Source: Candidatus Poribacteria bacterium (GTDB lineage: Bacteria; Poribacteria; WGA-4E; WGA-3G). From it: a stretch of DNA of 54,413 nt. The notes under the pieces are model-generated. The model did no database searches. It saw only the letters and a list, made by a program, of their open reading frames with translations, and was not told the DNA's origin. The position numbers were made by a program, and so were the translations under genes. Location: assembly GCA_028818705.1 (NCBI GenBank), contig JAPPNJ010000196.1, positions 1 to 54,413 of the forward strand, in the 5' to 3' direction. This document shows positions 45,479 to 54,360 of the stretch, piece by piece. Positions within the stretch are counted from its first letter, which is position 1; each line of letters begins with the position of its first letter.

Positions 45479-45508
45479 ACTATAGTTATTAAAGTTATAA
45501 TAGGTCAA
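45479..45508 (-). promoter_or_regulatory. candidate promoter of the cadherin/LRR gene
   Basis: On the minus strand: TTGACC (complement of 45503-45508), an 18-bp spacer and TATAGT (complement of 45479-45484). The transcript would carry a leader of about 450 nt containing the terminator-like hairpin. The rest of 45131-45470 shows no gene that I trust. Confidence 0.5.
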
Positions 45509-45650
45509 TTTTTATTTTTATTCAAATTAAAAAATTGTTAAGTCTATAAATAACTTTAAAATTGTACAACATTTTCTGGGAAAATGCAAATAAATTAACC
45601 TAAATTGCCACTCTTGTAGCATGATGCATACCGCATCTCGGCGAGTACGC

Positions 45651-45783
45651 CGCAAATCTGTTAGATTGTGCAGATAAGCCCGCAAACTAACAGTTTGCGC
45701 TACAAAATGTACAGCCATGCAAGCCGTTTCAGTAAAAAACAAGGTCTGCACATCTAAAGTCTTGTAGGTAGCAACTTGGGTTA
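45651..45783 (-). repeat. right, inverted copy of the ~135-bp flanking repeat
   Basis: Contains CGCAAACTAACAGTTTGCG (45681-45699) and ends with GTAGCAACTTGGGTTA (45768-45783). Its reverse complement aligns with 40837-40973 including the outer words, the run GTTTTTTACT and the central palindrome. It lies between the cadherin-gene promoter and the ubiX promoter. Confidence 0.8.
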
Positions 45784-45827
45784 ATTAACAGGAGCCCCTA
45801 TTTTTTTATCGCGCAAATGATTTACTC

Positions 45828-45855
45828 TTGACTTCTTCCGAAAAAGAGATATAAT
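45828..45855 (+). promoter_or_regulatory. sigma-70 promoter of ubiX
   Basis: TTGACT (45828-45833), a 16-bp spacer and a perfect TATAAT (45850-45855), 69 bp before the ubiX start. Confidence 0.75.
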
Positions 45856-45923
45856 AGTTACATCTGGCAAACGCGTAGACTGTCTGAAGTTGAAGGTGAT
45901 TTCCTTCGAGGAGAATTTAACAA

Positions 45924-46514
45924 TTGAAACGATTGATTGTTGGGATAACAGGGGCAAGTGCGGGTATCTATGGTGTTCGACTGCTCGAAGTCCTGACGCA
46001 GCATGAGGATATAGAGGTACATCTGACGATTTCCTCCTCCGGGGCACGCGCCCTGTCAGAAGAACTCCAGATTGAAATAGACCTTGACAATTTCAAGTTA
46101 GAATCACTTATCGGCGTATCCTCGCCGAGAGTTGTCTACCATCATGAATCAGATATTGGGGCATCTATTGCCAGCGGGTCTTTCCGTACGGAAGGGATGA
46201 TTGTCGTGCCGTGTAGTATGGGGAGCATTGCCTCTATCGCAACAGGTATATCAAGGAATCTTATTCAGCGTGCTGCGGACGTATGTATCAAGGAAAACCG
46301 TAAACTCGTCCTTGTACCGCGCGAGACTCCATTGAGTTCTATTCATTTAGAAAATATGCTCAAGTTATCGCGGATGGGAGTATGCGTTTTACCAGCGATG
46401 CCAGGGTTGTACCACTTCCCAAAATCGGTGGATGATATGTTTAATTTTGTAGTGACAAAAATCTTAGATCAGTTCGGAATAGACGCAAAACTCATCCAAC
46501 GATGGAAAGAGTAA
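45924..46514 (+). CDS. ubiX: flavin prenyltransferase UbiX
   Basis: 196 residues starting at TTG (45924), with GAGGAG at about -15. UbiX joins dimethylallyl phosphate to FMN to make the prenylated flavin cofactor of UbiD-type decarboxylases. LIVGITGASAGIYGVRLLEVL, VVPCSMGSIASIATGISRNLIQRAADVCIKE and PRETPLSSIHLENMLKL are diagnostic. No ubiD is in the window, so its partner decarboxylase is elsewhere. It is transcribed alone from its own promoter. Confidence 0.95.
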   Translation: MKRLIVGITGASAGIYGVRLLEVLTQHEDIEVHLTISSSGARALSEELQIEIDLDNFKLESLIGVSSPRVVYHHESDIGASIASGSFRTEGMIVVPCSMGSIASIATGISRNLIQRAADVCIKENRKLVLVPRETPLSSIHLENMLKLSRMGVCVLPAMPGLYHFPKSVDDMFNFVVTKILDQFGIDAKLIQRWKE

Positions 46515-46574
46515 TGGATTGTCCAGTCTGAAATTGGGTGTTCGCTTGCAGAGTTTCAGCAAGGGACCCCAAAT

Positions 46575-46609
46575 GTGTTGGGTTTCGCTTATGCTCTACC
46601 CAACCTACG
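46575..46609. repeat. GTTGGGT...ACCCAAC hairpin between convergent genes
   Basis: GTTGGGT and ACCCAAC bracket TTCGCTTATGCTCT (about 46579-46606). It lies between the ubiX stop and the convergent minus-strand gene end and may serve as a two-way terminator, but no T run follows. Similar GTTGGGTTTCGCT words are common REP-like repeats in many bacteria. Confidence 0.5.
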
Positions 46610-46612
46610 ATA

Positions 46613-47191
46613 CTATGTTTCCGGCGGGATCCATTTTCCTGCTTCAGCCGATTTGACTAAATCGCGTAAGTAAAGCGGTGAACAAGAATAATGTTGTTTT
46701 TCTCTGTCAAACACCAGGTAGTAGAGAAAAACATATATTTCAAATGGGTTAGGTCCTCCCTCTGTACCGAAATATTCCGAGGGTTCAATCTCCTCCATAT
46801 TTTGGATCTCGAACTCTTCACAAAATGCCTCAAGCAGTTCATAACCATCGTCCCCCGCTATCCCTAAGTCGTCCCCCAAATGCGTCTCTGGCATGAGTTC
46901 TTCCTCCGATGCCAAACCTGTCTTTGCCACCAAAGTTTTGACGCGAGCGTAAAGTTCAGGATTCATTTCTTCTTGAGGCTGTTCCTCTCTTAGGAAACTA
47001 CGACAACGTGGGCACCTGATAGTTTCTTTACTTACCACTTTTTTTCCACAGTTGAAACATTTCGGTGCCAAGAAAATATAGCAGAAAGGCCAGTAGAGAA
47101 ACATGATCACATACAAAACCATAGAAGCAGCGAAAGAGATGCAGAAGAATAGAACCAGCCCCAAAAAAATATTAACAATAACAGATTCCAT
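46613..47191 (-). CDS. membrane protein with zinc ribbon and acyl-carrier-like (DUF1493) domain
   Basis: 192 residues. An N-terminal transmembrane hairpin (about 5-42) is followed by a four-cysteine zinc ribbon (CFNCGKK and CPRCRS, about 45-65). A segment from about 75 to 150 (TGLASEEELMPETHLGDDLGIAGDDGYELLEAFCEEFEI) resembles DUF1493 acyl-carrier-like folds, though the usual DSL serine is absent. No function is known for this combination. It is the last gene of a minus-strand series, 14 bp after the LamG gene, and probably cotranscribed with it. Confidence 0.65.
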   Translation of the reverse strand: MESVIVNIFLGLVLFFCISFAASMVLYVIMFLYWPFCYIFLAPKCFNCGKKVVSKETIRCPRCRSFLREEQPQEEMNPELYARVKTLVAKTGLASEEELMPETHLGDDLGIAGDDGYELLEAFCEEFEIQNMEEIEPSEYFGTEGGPNPFEIYVFLYYLVFDREKQHYSCSPLYLRDLVKSAEAGKWIPPET

Positions 47192-47205
47192 TTGCGTCTC
47201 AAAGT

Positions 47206-48027
47206 TTACCTACGGGTTTTGATTTCGCCCCAAGTTGTAGCGAGTCTGCCTTGAGGCGAGACTGGCATTGCTTCAAGGAACTTAGCGAGCCCGTCGTTGT
47301 AGAGTCCTTTGATCTCATAGGTAGAGAACCCAGTTTCAAAGAACCCAACTTCGTCAATCAGGGTCTTACGCGTACTATCTGGAGACGATATGAAAAACAA
47401 AACCCTATCTCCAAAATAACCCGGAAAGACAGTCGCCTCATGTTTTAGTACAGCTTCTCCGTCAATAAAAAGCGTATAAGTGTTCGCAAACAGTGTGTAA
47501 GCAATGTGATGCCACTTATTGTTGGAAATGTTCTCATCTTGAGTTGTCAACACCGCAGATGTGTCGGTAGGATAGGTGGTATGTGTACCTTTGATGTTTC
47601 CTGTCGGGGTAACACCAAAGTCTATTTCACTAACAACATTCTCACCATCTTCTTTGTAGACCGAAATCATAGAAAACACAAGTCCGCCATTTTGTTGCGG
47701 GCGTTTTACCCACGCAACAATTGAGAATCCTACAGATGCTAAGTGTGGAAAGGTATCGGTTCCCGCACCGAATCTATCATCACCTACTAACGAAAGGCAC
47801 TTTCCTGATTTACCACCGTTCGCAAGAGAGGCACCCTCAAAAAGGAAACCGGGGAGATTTTGAGGTCCACTGTCCTCAGTATACAACAAACCTCCATCAG
47901 TGTTCTGCGTAGATTCAAAATGATAGACGGCTATCACATGGTTGAACAGAGCATCGGTGTCTAAGCCAGCATGTAGGATGTTGGCAAGGCTAAGGGTCAA
48001 TAGAATGGTCAAAACTGTTAGAGTTTT
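47206..48027 (-). CDS. exported LamG/concanavalin-like lectin domain protein
   Basis: 273 residues from GTG 48027, chosen because GGAGG stands 6 nt upstream and a signal peptide (VKTLTVLTILLTLSLANILHA) follows directly; an ATG 25 codons upstream lacks both. The mature part is a LamG-like jelly roll: GFSIVAWVKRP near 110, NNKWHHIAYTLFANTYTLFIDGEAV near 175-199, and IDEVGFFE before the end. Such domains bind glycans on surface or secreted proteins. It lies in the minus-strand series below the 1365-residue protein. Confidence 0.85.
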   Translation of the reverse strand, partial: KTLTVLTILLTLSLANILHAGLDTDALFNHVIAVYHFESTQNTDGGLLYTEDSGPQNLPGFLFEGASLANGGKSGKCLSLVGDDRFGAGTDTFPHLASVGFSIVAWVKRPQQNGGLVFSMISVYKEDGENVVSEIDFGVTPTGNIKGTHTTYPTDTSAVLTTQDENISNNKWHHIAYTLFANTYTLFIDGEAVLKHEATVFPGYFGDRVLFFISSPDSTRKTLIDEVGFFETGFSTYEIKGLYNDGLAKFLEAMPVSPQGRLATTWGEIKTRR

Positions 48028-48126
48028 CACTTGAAACCTCCATTGGTGGTTTTTATATTTTGCGTGTAGACTCACTTTTTTATTCCGGTTTTTTGTGTCC
48101 AAAACTACTCACTGCGATCTATTTTT

Positions 48127-48858
48127 TTATCTCCAAGCACACCAGATTCGCTCAAAATATCCAAAAGGAGGCGGAGACGGTTCAGAATCCTCATCCTCGC
48201 TCTTGTCTCGAGCCTGAAAGCGAACTCTATGGCCACCCTCGAGTTGCTTCCAGTACGTCGCCTGCCAAGGCGCGATATAATCCCATTCAATGGACTCCGA
48301 AGACACTTCCAGTTGTTCATAAAAACACAAAGAGTCAAGATACATCTCGAGCCAATCTTCATCTGCACAAATCACCTCCCACATTTTATTTTCACCGTCC
48401 TCATCCAGAGATTGAGAACTCACACCTATGTATTTTTGCCACTCTGGGGCAGCGAAGGTTTCCCATTGAACGCCGCCTTCCTGAGTCAGCCCATAATACG
48501 TGATTTTTCTCACATCCACGGGTTCAGTGCGTGGAGGTTTGGATTCATCCGGGGCAATTTCGATGTCCCCGTCAGCTGACATAAAAACATGGTGGGTGTC
48601 CCAGGGCACGCGTTCCCCTAAAGCAAGTTCAATGTGTTCGACTGTTGAAATGAAACCCTTCACCTCACTTTTCGCATAAATTAGCCCTAAAGCGAGAAGT
48701 CGATGGAAGGTCTCAATCAGTGATGATCGCGTTAGCCCATGTCCCTTTTTCCCCAAGAATGATTCAAGGTCGCTTTCAATAAGCGCACAGATTTCAAATT
48801 CACGTCTGACGACGGTATCCAGTAGCCAATACTCGCCGCGTGTAAATCGTGGTTCCAT
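48127..48858 (-). CDS. unknown protein with a possible winged-helix N-terminus
   Basis: 243 residues, not recognised. Residues 5-60 (GEYWLLDTVVRREFEICALIESDLESFLGK, then LIETFHRLLALGLIYA) look like helices of a winged-helix domain, and a later TYYGLTQEGG resembles the closing wing of such folds, so DNA or RNA binding is possible. The remainder is acidic and rich in aromatic residues and ends in a basic-aromatic tail. The stop lies 19 bp from the start of the giant gene's end, in the same orientation; it is probably in the same transcript. Confidence 0.6.
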   Translation of the reverse strand: MEPRFTRGEYWLLDTVVRREFEICALIESDLESFLGKKGHGLTRSSLIETFHRLLALGLIYAKSEVKGFISTVEHIELALGERVPWDTHHVFMSADGDIEIAPDESKPPRTEPVDVRKITYYGLTQEGGVQWETFAAPEWQKYIGVSSQSLDEDGENKMWEVICADEDWLEMYLDSLCFYEQLEVSSESIEWDYIAPWQATYWKQLEGGHRVRFQARDKSEDEDSEPSPPPFGYFERIWCAWR

Positions 48859-48877
48859 ACTATAATTCCTTTCTTAT

Positions 48878-51800
48878 CTATTTCCGAATCAGCATCTTTC
48901 GTGTCGCGGTGAAGTCGCCTGCCGTTAACGTATAAAAATAGATACCACTCGCAACAAATTCACCCACATCATTTTTGCCATTCCAATACGCTGCCCTACT
49001 TCGGCTCTGATAGATACCAGCAGGCGTTTGTCCCAATGCCAACTTCCGAACCAATGTGCCATTGACAGCATAGATACACAAGGTAACTTCCGCAGGTTCC
49101 GCGAGCTGATAGGGTATCCACGTCTCTGGATTGAATGGATTTGGATAGTTAGGCATTAGTGCCGTCTTCTCTGGAATCAACATTGCTAAAAGCTTCTGAA
49201 GGTTCGCAATACCCTGTCGGAAGGCGATAGAACCGTCACTTTCAAACTCTGCATGTTCTATCCATGCCTGTATCATTGCCGGATCCAACCCCTCCACATT
49301 GTCTATTGTGATAATAGCAGGCGCAGCGGCCCCTGTTGATTCGCCAAGATGTTGTGCTACAAGGATGAGGTCTAAGATATTAATAATACCATCACCATTT
49401 ATGTCAACTTCGGAGTTAGCAGTTGCGGTTTCACCTAACCGTTGTGCTACCAGAATCAGATCAAGAACACTTACCTGCCCATCCGCATTCACATCCCACT
49501 TCGGTTTGGATTCCACAGTGATGGTAAGCGGACGCACACCAGCAGGAATCGCTTCACCGATTGTAGAGCCGAGTTGAAAGTTATGCAGTGCCATTTGGCT
49601 GTTGCCATCTGCCTTCGCGGAGAATCTCACTGACAATAGTGTTCCAGTGCCGGTGACACCGTTTTTGGAAATCAGTGCTGCACTTAAGCCTGCGATTCTA
49701 CCCTCAGTATTATCAACTGTGCCTTTCTGAAAGAAGGTCGTTCTACCCCCTCTCTTCAGAAAACCACCCTCGTTTACATCGACCACTTCAAGGACCTCTG
49801 GATTAAATGTGAGATCAAACTGCCATCCAGCGAAGCCTGTGACTTTTTCCGCATTGATTCGGAGTGTGAACGTATCGCCGACGCGAACACTTGTAGTATC
49901 TGTCGAAAAAGCGAAGCCGGTTCCTGGGGATACCACGGTATACTCTGCATCAGGGGCAAACCCAAAGAAGCCGCTCCAATCACCCCATATATTGTCAACA
50001 GCGACTAACAACATATTTACACCTTCATTTAGAGTTACAGGGATAACATGCTGATAATTAATAGCAGACGGATTCCAACCCGGGCCGAACTCCTTGTAAA
50101 TCAATTGTCCATCGAGCCAGACTTTGACCCCATCATTGGCTCCCACAAACATTTTTGTCTGTTGTTCTCGCGGTGAATTCAATAGGAGGGAACCGTACAG
50201 GATATAACCAACCGTCTCTTCACCAGTTGCCCAATTGAGAGCATTTATCATATCGCCGATATTATTTTTACCTACAGGAGAAATCTCGTGTGGAGTCCAT
50301 AGGCTTTCTCCGACAATCGTTCCCTCCGTCGCTCCATTAGTAGCAATCTGTAGTTCAGTTACAGCCCCGCCACTCGCTTGAGACAGAAAATCCGTCTCGT
50401 TATTAAGTTCTGGGCCCGGTACCATTGCCCATAACCAGGGACCTTCTATTTTCGGACCGCCCTGGGGGAAACCTGGATTCTCGTACCAAATGATACTTGT
50501 ATCAGAGGGTAATGTGTTCAAATGCGAGATGTCTGATATATCGTTGTTACCCAAGTGTACCCATTTCAAATTGTGCAAAGAAGCTAGAGGTGAAACATCT
50601 GATATGTCGTTGTGTTGCAGGTGTAGCCGTCTCAACTTGTGCATGGAGGCAAGCGGCGAAATATCTCGTATTCCATCATTCTCGAATAGTTCCAACTCTT
50701 CCAAATTAATCAATCCTGTTAACGGTGAGATATCTGATATCCCACTACGCCCAGCAGATAGGTACTTCAGACGCGATAGTCCTTTCAAAGGCTCAAGACT
50801 CGGCCCTTCTGCGTAGTAAAATTGCAGAGTTTCCAAATTTGTTAATCCCGCCAGTGGCGACAGATCCGATATTGGTGCGTGATTAAACCGTAAGTACTTC
50901 AGTTTTGAGAACTTCGCAAGTGGCGATAAATCGGATACATCGGTTACAAACAATCGAAGATGCTCTAAGTTGACCAATCCTGCAAGTGGCGACAGATCCG
51001 ATATTGATTTTCCGGAGAGATGGAGATATTTCAATTTTGATAATTCAGCGAGAGGCGATAGATCAGATATTAACCCTTTATCATCCACCGTCCTTAGAGA
51101 AATGATTAAGCTTTCCAGATTTGTAGCAAACTCAATCCCCGTCAAATCATGCACGTTCCACCCTTCTACCCTAATTCGCTCAATGCTTCCCATTTCTGGA
51201 GCCATAATCGAATCACCAAGGGATTTACCGAGTGCTTCTGCAATTGCAGCGCGAAGATGCGCGTCAGGAATATGTACAGAAGCACCGGGGATGCGCTCTG
51301 TCCGAGGGACAACTGGCTTATCCAGAGTGCTGTCAGGGGAACCCAGTGCAACAATAACTTCACTAAATTGCTCCGTCCACGTATCTCTTTTCATCGTACC
51401 GTTCTCCAGCACCAGCAGACCCATATTTTGTAAGCTTGTATTTTTACGTATCCTTTCAAAGAACGTTTCGGTCTCCAAACCGACAGCCGCCGCGGCATGT
51501 GCAATGTCAAGAGGGGCGCGAAATGCTTCATGGAAGCGTTGCACGGGTTCAATACCACCAAACACACCGCCCGCTGCTCCTAATGCTTCCCTGTAACGCT
51601 GTGTATCCTTCAACACGAGTTCGTCCATCACAGATTTCTCTGTGTAGAGCCGCAACGCACGCGCTTTGTCGAAGGGCGGATTCGGGTTCTTCTCAACAAC
51701 AGCACGCACACCGTCTTCAAACTCCTTCATACCCTTGGTGTGGCACCCGATGCAGGAGAGTCCGTTATGCACAGTTGGATCGCTCGCAGCGGGATTTGAA

Positions 51801-52975
51801 ACAATACTTATCGGTGCCGAATCCAGTCGGTCGCCTCCCGCATCTACCAAATAGTATGCCTGCAAACCGTTTGGGAGGTTGAAGATAATCTCCCCACCAT
51901 CGTGTGTGAAAGAAAGCGGATGCGTAAAGATATTCTGAGTCCCGACACTTCCAGCAAAATCGTAACTTTTCCAATACGCACCATATCGAGAGGTGTGGCG
52001 CTCCACAACGCGGTTGTGATTAGACACTCCAGAATTGTTGAAACCCGCACGCCAGACGCGCTTGCCAGCGGCATTGCGGATATTCTCGACGACATTCACC
52101 TCAAGTCGTGCCTCTAACTCCCGATCCGTCTCAGGAAGACCGAGGATGTCGTGATAAAGTGGTGGTAAAGAGGCAGTCGCAAGAAACCAATCCACATGGA
52201 TAAACGGCACCTCACAATTCATTTCTTGACGTAGCGTCGTCAATTGTTCGCGTAGATCTGTTTGTGTTGGCGCGTTGAACCCAACTTTATAGGGATACAC
52301 CTGTTCAATCTGTGTCCATCGATTGGTTCCGATCTCCCATTCGTAGTCTCGAAGGTCAATGTAGAAGATCGTTCCTTTTGGATCAATGGGTTGTGGATTG
52401 ACAACCTCGCGTCCCCAAGAGAGGCTATTTACCAGTTTTGAGAGTGCGCGTTGATAGGCGTGGAGTGCTTCAGTCGTCTCACCAGCGTTATACAGATGCG
52501 TCAACGTGAAATAGCGTGCGAAAGCCCGGTCAAACGGGACGAGCGAGTTAACATGGCTCTCAATCGTCTCAAGCATTTCCTTGGGTGTAATGAAGGGACC
52601 GTCTGTCTCAGAGGTATCCTTCCAATCCGGTGCGCCTGCTTGAATCCAATTGCCAATCGTTAGAATCGCGGCGGCAGAAAGTTGGGGTTGACCCAAAGGC
52701 ATCCGCTTTGCGAGATTGACTTCACGGAGTCGCCTATAGAGTTCGGATTCAAGAGGTTTTCCCGGGACAACAGCTCCAGTTTCGAGGAGTGCCGTATGCT
52801 CAATGATGATTTCCTCGGTGTAGGCACCATGTTCTCCGTGGCAGTTGAGGCAACTTTGCTCAAAAATGGCATACGCCTGTTGCGCCAGGTTCTTTTGCGC
52901 ATCAACACTTTGATAGTTACCCAAGATTAGCACCAATAGACAGACCAATGCGATAAATACTCTCCAGTTTTTCAT
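48878..52975 (-). CDS. giant haem c/LRR/cohesin/dockerin surface protein
   Basis: 1365 residues. A signal peptide (1-26) precedes a c-type haem site CLNCH (42-46) with GNWIQAGAPDW after it, a long unassigned domain, and a second haem site CIGCH (about 407-411). An internalin-like LRR block follows (about 605-830, SDLSPLAGL units), then a carbohydrate-binding or PA14-like domain (about 860-1008), a cohesin domain (about 1016-1150), a dockerin-like pair of calcium loops (NADGQVSVLDLILVAQ and INGDGIINILDLILVAQ, about 1158-1212) and the same sorting tail as the cadherin/LRR protein (about 1273-1365). Cohesin and dockerin in one chain may allow polymerisation. The combination with haem is very unusual. 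It lies 41 bp after the von Willebrand A gene. Confidence 0.85.
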   Translation of the reverse strand: MKNWRVFIALVCLLVLILGNYQSVDAQKNLAQQAYAIFEQSCLNCHGEHGAYTEEIIIEHTALLETGAVVPGKPLESELYRRLREVNLAKRMPLGQPQLSAAAILTIGNWIQAGAPDWKDTSETDGPFITPKEMLETIESHVNSLVPFDRAFARYFTLTHLYNAGETTEALHAYQRALSKLVNSLSWGREVVNPQPIDPKGTIFYIDLRDYEWEIGTNRWTQIEQVYPYKVGFNAPTQTDLREQLTTLRQEMNCEVPFIHVDWFLATASLPPLYHDILGLPETDRELEARLEVNVVENIRNAAGKRVWRAGFNNSGVSNHNRVVERHTSRYGAYWKSYDFAGSVGTQNIFTHPLSFTHDGGEIIFNLPNGLQAYYLVDAGGDRLDSAPISIVSNPAASDPTVHNGLSCIGCHTKGMKEFEDGVRAVVEKNPNPPFDKARALRLYTEKSVMDELVLKDTQRYREALGAAGGVFGGIEPVQRFHEAFRAPLDIAHAAAAVGLETETFFERIRKNTSLQNMGLLVLENGTMKRDTWTEQFSEVIVALGSPDSTLDKPVVPRTERIPGASVHIPDAHLRAAIAEALGKSLGDSIMAPEMGSIERIRVEGWNVHDLTGIEFATNLESLIISLRTVDDKGLISDLSPLAELSKLKYLHLSGKSISDLSPLAGLVNLEHLRLFVTDVSDLSPLAKFSKLKYLRFNHAPISDLSPLAGLTNLETLQFYYAEGPSLEPLKGLSRLKYLSAGRSGISDISPLTGLINLEELELFENDGIRDISPLASMHKLRRLHLQHNDISDVSPLASLHNLKWVHLGNNDISDISHLNTLPSDTSIIWYENPGFPQGGPKIEGPWLWAMVPGPELNNETDFLSQASGGAVTELQIATNGATEGTIVGESLWTPHEISPVGKNNIGDMINALNWATGEETVGYILYGSLLLNSPREQQTKMFVGANDGVKVWLDGQLIYKEFGPGWNPSAINYQHVIPVTLNEGVNMLLVAVDNIWGDWSGFFGFAPDAEYTVVSPGTGFAFSTDTTSVRVGDTFTLRINAEKVTGFAGWQFDLTFNPEVLEVVDVNEGGFLKRGGRTTFFQKGTVDNTEGRIAGLSAALISKNGVTGTGTLLSVRFSAKADGNSQMALHNFQLGSTIGEAIPAGVRPLTITVESKPKWDVNADGQVSVLDLILVAQRLGETATANSEVDINGDGIINILDLILVAQHLGESTGAAAPAIITIDNVEGLDPAMIQAWIEHAEFESDGSIAFRQGIANLQKLLAMLIPEKTALMPNYPNPFNPETWIPYQLAEPAEVTLCIYAVNGTLVRKLALGQTPAGIYQSRSRAAYWNGKNDVGEFVASGIYFYTLTAGDFTATRKMLIRK

Positions 52976-53016
52976 GTCTTTACTCCGTTGGATTATACAG
53001 ATAGTTATCCACTATT

Positions 53017-54300
53017 TTATGACTTCGCGCGAATTGCTCGACTCACCAGATGCATGAGTTCGTCCACTTGTTCATTGGGAATTTGAGGGGCAATACCTTC
53101 AATGCTTTGCGCTACTGCTTTTAAACTTCCTTCTTGTGCCCAAAAACTCTCACGCAGAATTTCTGCGAATTCCGCTATCGTCGCAGCAAGCTGAAACTCA
53201 GAGGATGCCGCTTCAAATCTCCCGCTCAACTGTGTTGTGAAAATTTCCTCGCTGATTTCCGAAATTCCATGGGTATCTGGGTCCTCGTATCGTATAAAGA
53301 CAGTTGCCAATTGTCCGTTGGCACCTTCATGAAGTTTAATTTCATAGAGTGCCGTGACGCTGTGGCCTGAACCGATTTCTCCGCCATCTGCCTTGTCGTC
53401 CCGGAAGTCTTCATGGTCGAGACGACGGTTTTCATAGCCGATCAGTCGAAAGCGGCTGACGACTTGCGGATTGAAGTCAACCTGGACCTTGGCATCCTTA
53501 GCGATCAGTTGTAATGTTCCCGTCAGGTTTTCAACAAAAATGCGCTTTGCTGCGTTGAGGGTATCAACATAAGCATAACTACCATCGCCCTGGTTGGCGA
53601 GTTGTTCCATGAGAACATCGTTGAAATTACCCATTCCAAACCCGACTGTCGTCAGGGTAATCCCCTCTTCAACGTGAGCGCGAATTTTTTTCAGAATGGC
53701 ATCAGCCCCTGTTTCCCCGACATTGGCAACGCCGTCTGAACAGAGAACCACGCGATTGATCGTATTAACCCTTGCGTTGCGCAGAGCGAGCGTGTATCCA
53801 AGACGGAGTCCGTCTTCAGCATTTGTTGCGCCCTCTGGTTTCAGTGAACGAATTGCCTCTAAAATTTCCTCACGCGCCTCAATGCCTGTATGAGGCAGAA
53901 CGACCTGTGCACGCGAACCGTAAACGACAATAGCAACCGCGTCGCCCGGACGGAGTTGTTCAACCAAAAGCGTTAGGGCACGTTTGACCAATTCCAACCG
54001 ATTTTCCATATCCATTGAACTGGAGACATCAATTACGAAAGTCAACATGGCGTCCTTGCGATCTTCGCTGGGGATAACGCGGCCTTGGATACCGATTCGC
54101 AACAATTGGAGTCGTTTGCCATCACCAAACCGGGAGGGTGCTCCCTCAACGTGAACAGCAAATGCTTCTACCGATGGTGGTAGATAATTATAATTAAAAG
54201 CATTGACGAATTCCTCTACACGAACGGCTTCCGGTGGTGGAAGGTCTCCATCCCGGAGATAGCGTCGCGTGACAGCGTAGGAGGCGGTATCAACATCCAT
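53017..54300 (-). CDS. YfbK-like von Willebrand factor A protein, N-terminally truncated
   Basis: 427 residues from ATG 54300. DVDTASYAVTRRYLRDGDLPPPEAVRVEEFVNAF and the MIDAS segment FVIDVSSSMDMENRLELVK are those of YfbK-type lipoproteins, and a DUF3520-like C-terminal part follows. The frame continues upstream of this ATG to 54366, and the extra residues (KNYGTNPFIDTEDDHLSTLG) are the conserved stretch before DVDTASY, so the true gene began further upstream. A stop (TAA, 54369-54367) lies inside a sequence that looks like an IS end. The signal peptide is missing in what is seen, so the gene is probably broken. Start 54300 is therefore only the first remaining ATG. Confidence 0.75.
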   Translation of the reverse strand: MDVDTASYAVTRRYLRDGDLPPPEAVRVEEFVNAFNYNYLPPSVEAFAVHVEGAPSRFGDGKRLQLLRIGIQGRVIPSEDRKDAMLTFVIDVSSSMDMENRLELVKRALTLLVEQLRPGDAVAIVVYGSRAQVVLPHTGIEAREEILEAIRSLKPEGATNAEDGLRLGYTLALRNARVNTINRVVLCSDGVANVGETGADAILKKIRAHVEEGITLTTVGFGMGNFNDVLMEQLANQGDGSYAYVDTLNAAKRIFVENLTGTLQLIAKDAKVQVDFNPQVVSRFRLIGYENRRLDHEDFRDDKADGGEIGSGHSVTALYEIKLHEGANGQLATVFIRYEDPDTHGISEISEEIFTTQLSGRFEAASSEFQLAATIAEFAEILRESFWAQEGSLKAVAQSIEGIAPQIPNEQVDELMHLVSRAIRAKS

Positions 54301-54360
54301 ACCTAACGTAGAAAGATGGTCATCCTCTGTATCAATAAATGGATTTGTGCCATAATTCTT

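Noticed and set aside
48878..52975. Cellulosome scaffold
   Set aside because: Cohesin and dockerin occur together in one chain, with no neighbouring glycoside hydrolases bearing dockerins; a scaffold role is not supported by the window.
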